Below are positions 12,236 through 25,164 of a stretch of DNA of 64,000 bases, piece after piece. The stretch lies in the NCBI GenBank assembly GCA_030062745.1, contig CP099846.1:22868701-22932700 (forward strand), in the 5' to 3' direction. The number at the start of each line of letters is the position of its first letter. The stretch's first letter is position 1. The notes under the pieces were generated by a model. That model was not told the origin of the DNA. It did not search any database and saw nothing but the letters and a program-made list of their open reading frames with translations. The stretch comes from Capitulum mitella. Its lineage: Eukaryota > Arthropoda > Thecostraca > Pollicipedomorpha > Pollicipedidae. Made by a program: the position numbers and the translations under genes.

Positions 12236-12394
12236 TGTTTCATTACTGCGTGAGCGAGGTGTGGAATATGCCGCTTGGCGCACAAATATCAACCACAAAA
12301 TACCTTGTTTCTTATTTCCACCAGAACGGCTCTTGCGAGCTGCCGCTCTTCAACGTTTCTAATTCCAGTGCGTTACAACTAATTTTTTCACTAG

Positions 12395-12669
12395 TCGAAA
12401 GAGACCTGCAACTGCCGCATTGCACAACCATCAACCCAATTCGTTGGGCTTCCGTTACTCACCGTATCCCGTCCACCGGCACAGCCGATGGGCGCAAACT
12501 CGGGACGGAAGCCGCTCTCGGTCCGCCACTAACAAGGGCCCTGCTCCGTCGTCAGATGACCGTGAACGTTGGGGGTCGCCGCCGGCGCTGGTCACCGGCT
12601 CCGATGACCTGTCGGCGCTCTCCTCTCGACCCCTGAACTTCGCCCTGCAGCCTCGGGCGGTTAGCGATG
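12395..12669 (+). CDS. sall: Candidate penultimate/last sall exon
   Basis: After a good acceptor (TTTTTTCACTAG) one frame shows the GC-rich third positions of the other sall exons and reads RKRPATAALHNHQPN, later SPYPVHRHS and SRPLNFALQPRAVSD. A donor GATG|GTGAGA at 12670 would join in phase 1 to an acceptor TTCCGTTTCAG ending at 12969, giving a stop codon two codons later (12975-12977). If instead it reads through, the stop is at 12813-12815. Entering this frame at 12395 needs phase 2, which the best donor of the previous exon does not give, so a different donor or an unseen small exon is required. I do not recognise conserved SALL sequence here; the call rests on position, composition and splice signals. 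Confidence 0.45.
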
Positions 12670-13046
12670 GTGAGAGCAGCAGCAGAAGGCCACGGGACGT
12701 CGCGCGGGGTTCCGTTCGTAGCAGTTCCGTTGGTTTGGGAGCATCTCATGGGTCCGTTTGTTTTGATCTCCTTGACAAGGAAGCTATGGTCGCAGTCAAC
12801 GGTCTTGTGTGTTAGGTATGATGTTTTAGGTATTGGTAACTGATTGATTTGTGATGACTAAGAATTTCATGTTACTTCCCAATAGTGAGTAATGTGATAG
12901 GATACTTTTGGATCCAGTCGGATATTGCATCTTTCCGTGCACTTACGTCTCCCGTGCATTCCGTTTCAGCGCCTTGAGGTTCCATTTGGTCACGTCTGGG
13001 AGCTAATCGGCTGTCATCACACATATCAATCTAAAAGAAGCCTCCG

Positions 13047-13075
13047 TGACGTCACACGCTGCCTCGGTGACGTCA
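13047..13075. promoter_or_regulatory. Pair of CRE-like palindromes TGACGTCA
   Basis: TGACGTCA occurs at 13047-13054 and again at 13068-13075, start to start 21 bases, two turns of the helix. Each is a full CREB/ATF palindrome. They lie downstream of the sall coding exons. Binding is not shown by sequence alone. Confidence 0.5.
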
Positions 13076-13650
13076 GGGCTGCCACGACGCCGAACCCGGA
13101 GCGCCCCCTGTTCCTACCCATGCTAGTCGCGACGGCGGACACCGCTGCAGGAGGTGACCTTGACGGTCGGCCTGTCAGCTGACCGCCGCTGCCGGAGGCG
13201 GGTCGTGCAAGCGCCCCGTGAGCGCGGGCGCCGCGCCCTGGCGGTGGCGCTGCGAACTAGGCCACTGCGCCGGTGGCGCCGCCTATATTTATCCGGAAAT
13301 CAAGTGCTTTAGGCTATGTTGGCATGGCGGTTGGGCGAGCGCTGGCGGGGCACTGGTGGCTCCCACACTGGGACGGTCCTGGCCGAACTTGTGTGTTGTG
13401 CTGGGGAGAGAGCGGACCGCCGTGTAAATACGCGATTTGTTCCTGAGCAGCTGAGGGGGCTGTTACCCCAGCCCTGGTCGTTTTGAGTGTCACGTTGTTG
13501 CCGGTTGTTGTTGTTACCTGTACTATAAGAGCGATATCGCTTATTTGTAGCTAGCGTTCACCCGTGTATTTATTTCAGCACCGTGTAAGGATTGGCTGTC
13601 GGGGCATAGGCTGGGTACCAGGTGCACTTTAAAAATCGAGCAACCTGTAA

Positions 13651-13656
13651 AATAAA
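13651..13656 (+). terminator. Candidate polyadenylation signal for sall
   Basis: AATAAA about 670 bases beyond the candidate sall stop codon, just after an A-rich stretch. A second AATAAA is at 14169-14174. Either could serve the plus-strand gene. Confidence 0.35.
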
Positions 13657-14566
13657 CACCATGTTCGTGAAAGGCGTGACGCAAATTTCCATTATCAAAA
13701 TGCTTTATATGATATTTCAGTTGTCACTTTCAGCCGTTTCTGACGCTTTCATCTTAAAACCGGTATCGCTTGATAATTCAGACCAGTGCGTTGACCGTCC
13801 TCACGTTTCGACTGATTTTGGTGTAGTTTCATTTGAAACCTGCCAAAGCCGAAGTTATGTTCTGTGATATATCGACACAAGATCTGGCATCCAATCATTC
13901 CATCGTTCGCGCACATTCGATGTGAGCTATTTCCTGCGGGGATGGAGCAAAGGGCGTATTCTCACACGCGCTCTATCTCGGCGACGTCGCGAGCGCGCCA
14001 GACGTGATGTACTCGTTTCCAATACGGCGCGCGCTTCGCTTGTATTGCCAGACCTGGTGATTCGGAGCCGTCGCGTCTCCCGCCCTGTCCCTGTGTAAAT
14101 ACGCTGCGATTCATGCCACATTTCTGGACTCAATCACCTTTTCAATGTGCTGTAGTGACATGTTTTTAAATAAATTCGACCAGCATGGCCCGACTTTCAC
14201 CTGCCGCAACGGTTGGTGATGGCCTCCACGGGAGAATACGGCCGATCATGGTATGCAAGTCTCACTAACGGTTATCAGCGTGGCTCGGTCCCCCGAGCTC
14301 TTGCTGCGTGCAGCTCCAGCCCTCTGAAAACAATGTGGCGGTCTACCCCAAGGGTCCTCAACATTCACGCGAGGGATGGAAACACCACCCTAGAGGTATG
14401 ACCCCGGCCGTGTGGCGCGGTGAAGCGTTCCAGCCAGGCAGGCAACCACTTTTAAACGGGGTCTTCCATCCAACATGAAACCTGAAATCCAGTGGCCGTG
14501 CCTCCTGCTGTCCCGCCGCCACAACACAGGGGCCACGCCTCGGCAGGCTCCCGCAGCGATCGACGA

Positions 14567-14592
14567 CCAATGACCAATGACCAGTAACCAAT
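14567..14592 (+). promoter_or_regulatory. Cluster of three CCAAT boxes
   Basis: CCAAT starts at 14567, 14574 and 14588, spaced 7 and 14 bases, within repeated ACCAATG words. It lies between two convergent genes, so an ordinary promoter is not expected there. It may be only a short tandem repeat. Confidence 0.35.
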
Positions 14593-14702
14593 GGCCACCT
14601 GATGACCTCGCCGCCAGCAGGCGACCGCGGTTCCCGCTCGTCCCCGGAGACTGACCGCTGGTCGGCGCTCTGGCCAGAGAACAGACATGAGGCCAGACGC
14701 CG

Positions 14703-14708
14703 TTTATT
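14703..14708 (-). terminator. Candidate polyadenylation signal for p66
   Basis: TTTATT on the plus strand gives AATAAA on the minus strand about 870 bases beyond the p66 stop codon. It is the nearest canonical signal I noticed downstream of that gene. Confidence 0.35.
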
Positions 14709-15579
14709 ATGCCGGTGCGGAGAGAGGACCCGACTGGTGACGTCCGCGTGACGTCGCGGCTGACGTCGCTGGGACGGGCGGCGGACGCGGACGGTTCTGC
14801 CAGTGGACGGACACCGCACACGCCGCGAACAGCCTCCACACCGTTCCGCGTATTTAAAAAGACACCTACAAACTTCGGCTCCGGCGAGGGCTTTCAAAAC
14901 ACCACACCGCACGCTGGATAAGTTTAGCCAACGACACGCAGTATAAATACGAGGAGCTTTGACCATGGCCAGCACGACGCAGCTCGAGTCAAGGCAGTCG
15001 ATCAAGTGGACCCACAAGACACCTGCTACCGAGTGCGACAGACAGATGAGCCTGAAACTGCCACAAAAACCAGTTCCTTTCGACGTCGGGGTGGTGTCTT
15101 CAGTCACGATTTTCCCTACGCCAACGCGACACGCTGCCGCATTGCTTCTCGGAGACGTCGGACGAAGTTCGGAACGAGTGTGCAGCGCTCAGGCCCGTTT
15201 GAAAACGCCGCTCCACTTACGTCCAGGATCGGACAAAGCGCACTCGCCGCTTCAGACGGGTACAAGGATCCCTTCAACGGCATTTGTGACAGAGATCAGA
15301 CAGTCGTGATCTGTGGTGAGTACAACTCACAGGAGACCTCCGTGCGCCATACGTGATCCAAGGAGGAACAGTCGTGACCAAAGATAACTCACTCGCCAAA
15401 CACGCCGGAGCACACCACTCCCGTGCAACAAATCCACGTTCACGCCGACCAAAATACCACACCGACGGAGAACGACGAAGCCAGTCCGATCCATCCTTCC
15501 GACTCGCCCGTCGCCCCCGTCTCTCCCCGAGGCACCGTCCTTTGTACCGGGCCGCGGCGCCGCCTGGCGGCCGGCGGCG
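14709..15579 (-). other. Probable p66 3' UTR
   Basis: Between the p66 stop and the candidate poly(A) signal there is no repeat and no recognisable coding exon on either strand. A plus-strand TATAAATA at 14942 followed by an ATG in good context leads only to an anonymous 116-residue frame. Confidence 0.4.
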
Positions 15580-17468
<1,889 letters not shown>

Positions 17469-18636
17469 CTGGAAAAACGAATCTGAGTCAGAGCCAGGGC
17501 GAGGTTTACGCGGATTGGTGTCCCATCATAAGAGATGAAAGAAAAAACTGGGAGCATGTGATACCGCTACACAGTTTCTTAAGCAATCAGATCAGGAGTT
17601 TGGGTACATTTCCCGCTGTCTTTTACGTCGATGTTATATCAGCTGTCACGTATTTTCTCGGAATAATATTTAAAGCAAGTGTTGCGCTCTGCACAATTAC
17701 TGACATACCGTCATGCCTAGCCAACCACACAAAGGATAAATTTTGCCAGACCACCCGGGACTGACGTCATCACCTGCAGCACACTACTCCAATGAGGGTA
17801 AGACAAAAATGCGCAATACTACCAACATGAGAAAATGTCACTGACACATCACACGAGAGGACGCCTACACGTACCCAGTGTTTTGACACGTGCAGGAACG
17901 TTCAGAGGTCAGGAACATACCCGATCGTATTCGAGATGCTTGAATTATGTTAAAAATACTCCTCTGGACAAAAAGGATATTCTTTTGTTACGTCGTTCAT
18001 GCTCATGAATGTTAGGTTATACGAAAACAATGAGATGACCGTGCTCTTATGTCTCATGTCACAAGTATTTGAAACCACAATAGGCATTTCCAGTGACATC
18101 TATTCTTATGCACTGGAAAACACACACTGCTGAAAGTCCTAATTTATCCCCCGAAAACTTCGTTTTCCAATCAAATGGCCCTCACATTAACAAGAACATT
18201 CGTAAGTGATAGCCTACGTCCCTAGTCTTTGTCCTATGCTCCACACAAATTGTACGTGACCATTTTGATGGGGTACTTTGGACTGTTTTATTACCAAACA
18301 AATGAGGTCCTTATATGCGGAAATCACAATAGTGAGCACAAATCTAATCACCACATGGATGGAACATCAACCATACAATTGGAAAATTCGCAGTTAAGAG
18401 ATAAACGAATTAAAACTAGCACAACGTTTGATCATGCCTCTATTGCTGTATGTTCTGTCTGAAGGAGGTTATGATATGATTTGGTGCTGTTCGCAGACTT
18501 ACAAAAACATATATCCAACATGCAAAAAAGTGTACCGTTGCGAAACCAGGCTCGACCTCATCCAACTGCCTTCCTGGCGAGTTCCTTTACCGGGAGAAGC
18601 ACCTGTCACAAGCAATTGCTGATTCTCTGAAAGAAG
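17469..18636. other. Intergenic or p66 upstream intron
   Basis: AT-rich, non-repetitive sequence. Upstream non-coding exons of p66 may lie here, but none can be recognised. Confidence 0.5.
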
Positions 18637-18860
18637 TATCAACAACGGTCTTGCCTACAAAGGCCAGCAGCTAACCTTCATGGCTATTTTTACAAAACGA
18701 TCATTGTTGAATGGTCCGCTCACCAAACACCAACCAAGTATCAGCAACGGCGTTGCCAACACAGGCCAGCTGCTAACCGTTATGGCTATTTTTACAAAAC
18801 GATCGTTGTTGAATGGTGAAATTGTTCTGCTCACCAAACATCAATCATACTCAAGTCACC
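18637..18860. repeat. Two-copy tandem repeat, about 112 bp
   Basis: Copy 1 begins TATCAACAACGG at 18637 and copy 2 TATCAGCAACGG at 18749. Both continue with a GCCAGC word, CTAACC, ATGGCTATTTTTACAAAACG, GTTGTTGAATGGT, and CACCAAACA. The second has a short insertion near its end. Confidence 0.8.
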
Positions 18861-19550
18861 ATCAACAACAATCTGCGAGATCCCAACACTACACACCAAC
18901 ATTCAAATCGTGAGTTGCTGATAAATTTCGGCAAGTTGTCTACCTTTGGTTTTGCAGCCAAGAGTTTTGACACCATGGATTAGCAATCGGAACTTAAAGT
19001 ATCAGGAAAAAGAACATGATAATATGTCTGAATTCCCCCCCCCCAAAAAAAAACGAAATCTTCATTCAATGTCACTTGCCGGATGCCACCACAGCACACC
19101 CCCACTCAGAGAAGTAAACGTGTAACATGACAGGGCTCTGTTTCACGCAGCCAACAAACCCATCCACCTTACACGCTCAACGATTCACAGTGACTGCCAG
19201 TGAGCAGGGCGCAAAACGAAACCACCCGCTGTAGAAACTGTTAATCTACAAACAACGATTTCTCGGGACTTGATATGAAGAGACTTGTTACATTCTTCGC
19301 AATGACCATGAGAGTAATTTTGACGCAGGTCGATAAAATCTGTTAGACTGAGAAAACACGCAGGAGATGTGCGCAACAAGAGCCATTTTTCCTGAATTTG
19401 ATCCAACTGGATCCTGGGTCATTTACGGGAACAGACCCCATACTAAACATGGCTTGATGCGTCGATTCCAACCCCTTCCACCTATCGCGCAATTCCAAGT
19501 AATGGGTGGTTCCCTTGGCGAAAGTTAAACAGACCGCCAACGGAACGACG
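18861..19550. other. Intergenic DNA without recognised features
   Basis: AT-rich DNA with a poly-C/poly-A tract near 19035-19055. No exon or named repeat seen. Confidence 0.5.
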
Positions 19551-19650
19551 ATTCCATGGAAAATGTACATAAAGCTAACGTGTGTAAGGCAAACGTACGT
19601 AAGCAAACCTACGTAAGCACAAATGTACGTAGGCGTAAATACACGTATTG
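19551..19650 (+). repeat. GTACGTAAGCAAAT-type dispersed repeat, copy 1
   Basis: Opens with ATGTACATAAAGC and continues with degenerate units of the form ACGTAAGCAAATGT. Related stretches are at 20209-20470 in the same orientation and at 22540-22640 and 23745-23880 in the opposite orientation. Confidence 0.7.
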
Positions 19651-19937
19651 TTAGAATATTGTCGATTACAAAGGCATTACACCGGGGACGTTGGAAATGA
19701 GATGCAAAAGAGTTCATGTCAAATAGTCGCCAAGGATTGACCAAGTTAACTACCCTACGCCTCCCTAATATAAACGGGAATGCGGCAAATGCAGTTCGCA
19801 GAGGCCAACGCCAATCACTCACGCAACATTCATTATCATGAATGATGCCTTGGGGGTGAGTCGGGGGTCCGACAACCTACCCCCCCCCCCGAAATGCAGG
19901 CTTCTGAAAGGATGTAGCCAACTTTATTTCGGCCAGC

Positions 19938-19989
19938 CGATTTTTTTACTATTTATCAAATAAAAAATCGCATTTACTCAATGTAAAAG

Positions 19990-20036
<47 letters not shown>

Positions 20037-20190
20037 CAGGAAGACAGATACATTGCTTTCGAATTTATTCCTTCTTTCTGCCCATCTCTTATCCGTTGCG
20101 GCCGTCCCTTTAAAACCGGCAGAAAGTATTGGGTGGGTGGGCCAGGGCCCTCTCAAAAGAACACAAATCGACACCCCTGACCTTACCACC
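19938..20190 (+). repeat. Dispersed repeat, copy B, with TA microsatellite
   Basis: Aligns with 5729-5985. Its internal pure TA tract runs from about 19992 to 20034. It sits between two copies of the GTACGT-type repeat. Confidence 0.7.
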
Positions 20191-20208
20191 GAAGTTCCCC
20201 GCATAGTC

Positions 20209-20470
20209 CATGACAAATCTACATAAAGCCAGTGTAAGTTAGGAAAATGTATGTAGGCAAATGTACGTAAGTGCAAATGTACTTCAAGGCCTATGCGCGC
20301 ATGGCAAATGGAGGCAAGAGATATTAAACGTAAGAGCAAATGTTTATATGGATATAAATGTATGCTCAAATGCGCGCACGCAAAATGTACGCGCGGAAAA
20401 TGTTTCGAAAGGGAATTTAAGTATGCGCAAAGGTACGCAGGCAAAAGCATTACTGTGCAAATGTACCGTC
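20209..20470 (+). repeat. GTACGTAAGCAAAT-type dispersed repeat, copy 2
   Basis: Begins CATGACAAATCTACATAAAGCC, which matches the start of copy 1, then runs through many short units containing AAATGTACG, GCGCAAA or GTACGCAGGCAAA. It is longer and more degenerate than copy 1. Confidence 0.6.
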
Positions 20471-21123
20471 CTGACGAGAAGACGGCGTCAGAAGACGGTA
20501 GTCCTGACACCATGGAGTCAGGGGAGTTCAACATTCAGCCATCAAATCATGCCGATACCGACTGCACGCCACAGTCGCCAATTCAAGGTCAGAATTTTAC
20601 CACTGTGACCTGAAATTGATACGAACAAGATGACGAACATGAGACCCAAACCACGGTAACGCGCACCTTTGTTCTTTCGTTCGTACACAGGTCGTTACTG
20701 AGGACAACGTTTATAGGATGATTTATTTGTACCGTTACAACTTGAAATGAGGTTTCAGAAACATCATTCCTCCACTCCAGAACAGGGAGTAAACTGATAA
20801 TCATGATGTGCGACAAACCAATAAAATTACTCATAAGCATTCCCATAATGAAGGATTAAGATGAATGTGTGGCACAGGGCTTTTTCTGCTTATTCGAAAA
20901 GAACATCCAGCCCAAAAGTTTAAGAACAACACGTCTCAGGTATGAAACTTGATGACGTAAACAGATATGAAAGTGCCCAAAATTCTGACCTCGCAGCGTA
21001 AGGCCAGAATCTCACCATGCAGCGTAACAGCATCGACAATGAATAAGCCATACGAAACAGAACGTTGGACCGCAAAACATGGTTGTTTTTATGTCACTTG
21101 GACGTCACCTGAAGTAACATGCT
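20471..21123. other. Intergenic DNA without recognised features
   Basis: Moderately AT-rich, no coding signal, no clear repeat. Confidence 0.5.
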
Positions 21124-21207
21124 TTCCATATTGCTATCAGCACCTGCAGAGTTCCACATTGCTATCAGCACCTGCAGAGTTCCATATTGCTATCAGCACC
21201 TGAAGAG
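21124..21207. repeat. 28-bp tandem repeat, three copies
   Basis: Three head-to-tail units of TTCCATATTGCTATCAGCAC plus CTGCAGAG, starting at 21124, 21152 and 21180. They differ at only a few bases, so the expansion is recent. Confidence 0.9.
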
Positions 21208-21399
21208 TTCATGTAAGAAGACGTTTTGAAACTTCCAAGACAGAACGGAAATTCCCTTGGGAGACGCCAAAATGCACTTGGACATTGAACGTCCACCCCA
21301 CAGTCAACAGCGGGTGCCATGATTTATGGCAGGCCCTCGGGGCCGATCTGTGTTGTGCGTCAGAAGCCTGTCAGAGCAAGTATCGTATCATTCATCCGA

Positions 21400-21650
21400 C
21401 AGCTGAACGCCTGCCAATACCTGGACGAAATTCTGGGTACGCCACTGGCCCCTGAGGCATCAGAATAGGACACCGTGCCTAAAAAGGGCCCCGAGTAATA
21501 AAAAAACTGGGCCCCCTAACCCACGAAGAGGGCCCCTCGGCTAGAAAGGTTGCCCTAGATCTCATTTGAACTCCTTCTGGACAAAATCTTGGGTATGCAT
21601 CTGCAGGGCCCCATTGTATCTGGGGGTCCAATGGAAGTTAGGGGTCCCAG
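21400..21650. repeat. Probable old interspersed element, GGGCCCC-rich
   Basis: Repeated words such as ACGAAATTCTGGGTACGCC, GGGCCCC, GAGGGCCCCTCGG and ACAAAATCTTGGGTATGC suggest two related halves of a degenerate element. It shares the GGGCCC style of the element at 12060-12235 and of 29940-30230. No coding sequence is seen. Confidence 0.35.
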
Positions 21651-21654
21651 AGGC

Positions 21655-21775
21655 TGATGTTCGGCTTCGAGCGGCTTTCGGCTGCCGGGTTTGGCTTCAG
21701 CTTAGACTTTTGCCATTTTTAGCTTCTGCCTTCGCCTTGGGAAATTTCAGTCTGTTGGCTTCGATTCTGGTTCAG
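21655..21775. repeat. GGCTTCG-type simple repeat
   Basis: Degenerate direct units around GGCTTCG and TTTGGCTTC. A longer relative is at 22310-22520. Confidence 0.6.
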
Positions 21776-22309
21776 TAATTTCTCCACTGCAGTCACAACT
21801 GTTTACTAAAAGCAGTCCTACATCTTCCCTCGAGATTTGGGTGCCAGGCCGTGCAACGGCCTGTAGTCGATAAATAACGAATGTACCCCGCAATGATATT
21901 TTTCTACTTGTACGGATGTAAAGGGGCATATGTAGTTCATAAGTTCACCAATCTTTATTATATTCGTATAGCTAACGTTTCAAGGAATACATTCTCCACC
22001 TTCAAAACGATTGACGTAAACAGTCCTATGTTTTTTACATACCACCACCAGTTCATATGGCTGAAGATCTTAATCTACCGGTGAAACTGCATTCGACGAA
22101 ATCGGACGAATAGTCACTACTTTCTAAACTCAAGTTACGGGAGAGAAAGGGAAATCATTTCAGCCAGCTAGCAGCTAACCTCGGAAAAACCAGCTAACCC
22201 TCTGGTTTTCAGGACTAAGGAATACGAACTGATCGCATTTTCCGCAATTTATATCATAGCCTTTTTGCATGCAAAAGACAAGATAGCTTAACGAAACAGC
22301 TCTGAACAC

Positions 22310-22520
22310 TTCCTTCGGCTTCGGCTTCGTGATTTTAAGCTTTTGGCTTCGGTTTCGAGTTTGCAAACCTCGAAGTTATTGGCTAGGGCTTTGGCTTCGT
22401 GTTTGCCGAGTTCGAAGTCACTAGCTTCGGTTTTGGCTTCGAGTTTTAAAAGTTCGAAACCATTGGCTTCAATTCGACTTCGGCTTCGCAGTTCCGAACT
22501 TCAAAGCTACCGATTTTGGC
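22310..22520. repeat. GGCTTCG-type simple repeat, longer array
   Basis: Roughly a dozen degenerate units combining TTGGCTTCG with GAGTTT and AGTTCGAA words. It is related to 21655-21775, with 0.5 kb of other sequence between. Confidence 0.7.
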
Positions 22521-22539
22521 TTCCTTTGGATGTATAATG

Positions 22540-22640
22540 TATGTAATGTACTTATGTACATTTGCCGTGAGTACGGTGGCACTTACGTGCATTTGCGTAC
22601 GCACATTTGCTTATGTACACTATCCATACGTACAGCTGCT
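22540..22640 (-). repeat. GTACGTAAGCAAAT-type dispersed repeat, copy 3 (inverted)
   Basis: Units such as CATTTGCGTACGCACATTTGC are reverse complements of those in copies 1 and 2. It lies just left of the hAT element. Confidence 0.6.
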
Positions 22641-22701
22641 TAACGTACATCTGTTCAGTTGCAACCGATGTACAAAATTTCAAGAGCTTTACCAGCTTTA
22701 C

Positions 22702-23502
22702 TACGGATGCACCGGATATCCGGTCGGATACTTGCGATTAGCCGGTATTCGGCCGGATATGGCCGGATATTTGGCCTTCCGGCCTACGATCGTAACGTAC
22801 TAATGTCTGCCTACAAAACCGTTTTTAGAGGTGACGTGCCTTGTTATATTACGTTGTCGATGTAACTGCCAGTTCCTAGGTCTGTCTGAAGCACTACTTG
22901 TTCTTTTCAGTTCAGAAGGTTTGAGATGTAATTTGCAAGGGTAGAACTCAAGCTCAAAGCAGTGAAACAACAGCAAGTATTTGCCCAGCGGCCCATTTCG
23001 TGGTGCATCATCTTCCTAGTTTCCAAATATCTTTTTTATTTGTCTCAAATACTCTTGTACACATGCATTACGGGACAATATACTTCAAAGGACACACCTC
23101 AGTGTTTGTACAGAATGTTTATGACGCCAGATACTCTAGGTCTAACAAGGCACTTTAATGGTATTCTGCGTTTTCTGGAGTCTTTGTCTTTTGCCTACAG
23201 TTAGAGATGGTAAACACCGCTGTGATCGCTGCGTTCTTTCTGTATTCTTTTTTTGCAATGAAACACGTGGAAACTTCACAAGAACTGTAAGCGCTACGGG
23301 GAACGATTCACAAACTGCTGATATTTTTTTGTTGAATGTTTTTCACTTTTTCAGATCTTTCTTTTTTGGTTCAGTCCTTTTGATTTCATTTTTCAGCAAG
23401 AAATGGTAAATAAAAATCAGCAACCATAACATCCGGTATCCGGCACCCCGACCCGGCATATACGGCCGGATCACAAAACAATCCCGATGCGGTGTATCAC
23501 TA
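22702..23502. mobile_element. hAT-type non-autonomous DNA transposon (MITE-like)
   Basis: About 800 bp with terminal inverted repeats: left TACGGATGCACCGG, complement of the right end TAGTGATACACCGC (10 of the first 13 match). The flanks AGCTTTAC (22694-22701) and AGCTTGAC (23503-23510) are an 8-bp target duplication differing at one base, the length typical of hAT elements. Subterminal CCGGATAT/CCGGTAT words are present at both ends, as is common in hAT elements. The interior is AT-rich and has no transposase, so it would depend on an enzyme from elsewhere. The diverged repeats and target duplication suggest an old insertion. Confidence 0.7.
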
Positions 23503-23744
23503 AGCTTGACGCAAGATTTACTCAATGAACAATTTACTCAGCTGTTTTGCGAAAAACGAAAAATTCAAATCACTACCGCACTGCGTGCAAAACCGCGTCT
23601 TTTCGTGTACAGGAAGATTACGCATGGTGCTTTGCTGTTTTCAGTTTTCGTACAAAATACAGACGTCCGACCGGTCAGTCATTTACTTGCCAATGCTTGG
23701 GCAAATCAAAAGTTATTTTATGATTACATGCTTCCCTATTCTTC

Positions 23745-23880
23745 CTTGTGCGTATTCTGCGTTTACGTACTTTAAGCACATGTACTTTTGCGCATGCCAA
23801 CATTTGCGATACGTACGTTTCTGTTTATAGGTATTTGCTTCCGTACATTAGCAGCATTCCGCATATTTGCTTCAGGCACA
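23745..23880 (-). repeat. GTACGTAAGCAAAT-type dispersed repeat, copy 4 (inverted)
   Basis: Words such as CGTTTACGTACTTTAAGCAC, CATTTGCGATACGTACG and TTTGCTTCCGTACATTAGC are the reverse-orientation form of the repeat at 19551. Confidence 0.55.
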
Positions 23881-25164
23881 TCTGTCTGGTCACGCGGTGC
23901 GACGCGACCCCGTTGCAGACAGCATGACCATGTACTGGCCAGTTGTCACCTGCCAGCAGCTGACGCGCAGGCTAACATCAAGGACCAAGGCGACTCAAAG
24001 CCGTCTTGCCAGGACGGGGAGGACGTCGTCTCAGCGACTGAGTTATCGATAAGGATAATTAGCCCGCCCGCGACTGGAGGGCGGCTGACCGCCTCCTGCC
24101 GTTTTTTTTCCCCCAGATCGCGAGAAAACGAACGAACGCAGCGTCACGAAACTTCGTGTACCTTCTGCTTGATCATTTTTACAACATGTGTCAAAGTTCT
24201 GACTCCAGGTCAAGTCTAGTGTCTGACCTACGTCAAGTCACGCGGACCTATGTCCGAAAAAGTTAAGCGTCCTGTAACTTTTTCGAAAAACATGATATCC
24301 GAATACAAATTTTACGGATTAGAAATCTTGATAGATGCAACAAATGTGATATCTCAGATTTTTCGGAATTTCCAGGTCACTGACATAAGGTCAAGCTCAT
24401 TTCCAAGGCACGTCATTTTTTCAGAAATTGACGGAATTTTTTACAACATTTTTAGTGCGGGGTGATGCAGACATTCAGTTACCGTCCATGGGCAAAGTAT
24501 CGACGACTTCTATCCACTGTCCTGAGGTCAGGTCACGAATAAATGAACTGGGCCAAAATGCATTGCCGTCAAATTCGGCGATGAATTACTCAGAACGGGT
24601 AAAAACGGTAGAGTTGGCTCGAACAGTTGCAAGTCAAGAAACGTCAATGAAAAGGCTTATGTCGCAGAAACAAAGAAACGCTATAATTAGTTGCCCTTAA
24701 TTTCATACCGCGTTCGGCTACGGCGCTTGGCGGCAGTCGGCGCGAAAATCGCCATATCTTTAACTCAACGTTTCGGCGTTTACACTGAACAAATCAAAGA
24801 AATCTGAGCGTGTATCGGCATTTGCGGACTTTTACCTGTCCGTTGGTGCTTTTACCCAGACTTTGTTAATCACAGCGCTTGAGATCCAGATCGCTTCTTG
24901 GTTTCATGCAGTCGGCTGCGAGAAAACATATAACGGGCGTAAATGGCTTACATATTACCCAAAACCAAAAATGACACCAGTCTCGAGCTTTACCTGCCAC
25001 GAAGTTTCCAAAGGTGTGCTTATTTTTATCGTACGACCAAACGTACTTGAATACGAGGGGAACGGTCAACCCCCCAGTCAGGCGTGATCAGCGCCGACCC
25101 TCCAGATGGGCGCGGGTTAATGTACTGAACGACAGCTCATGTAAACCAGTTTTTAACCTCCGGG
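23881..25164. other. Intergenic DNA without recognised genes
   Basis: Normal CpG frequency, mixed composition. AGGTCA/TGACCT half sites occur several times around 24205-24530, but without a fixed spacing that would define a nuclear receptor element. Confidence 0.5.

Larger units (their letters stand above)
12978..14702. other. sall 3' flank / probable 3' UTR
   Basis: After the candidate stop the sequence holds a GC-rich segment (about 13040-13330) with two CRE-like palindromes, then AT-rich DNA with AATAAA at 13651 and 14169. It would suit a sall 3' UTR of about 0.7 kb or 1.2 kb and the gap between two convergent genes. No exon is seen. Confidence 0.4.

Noticed and set aside
14942-15309. TATAAATA followed by an ATG and a 116-residue frame
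   Set aside because: The ATG is too near the TATA box for a normal start, the frame has no recognisable domain, and it lies in the likely 3' UTR of p66.
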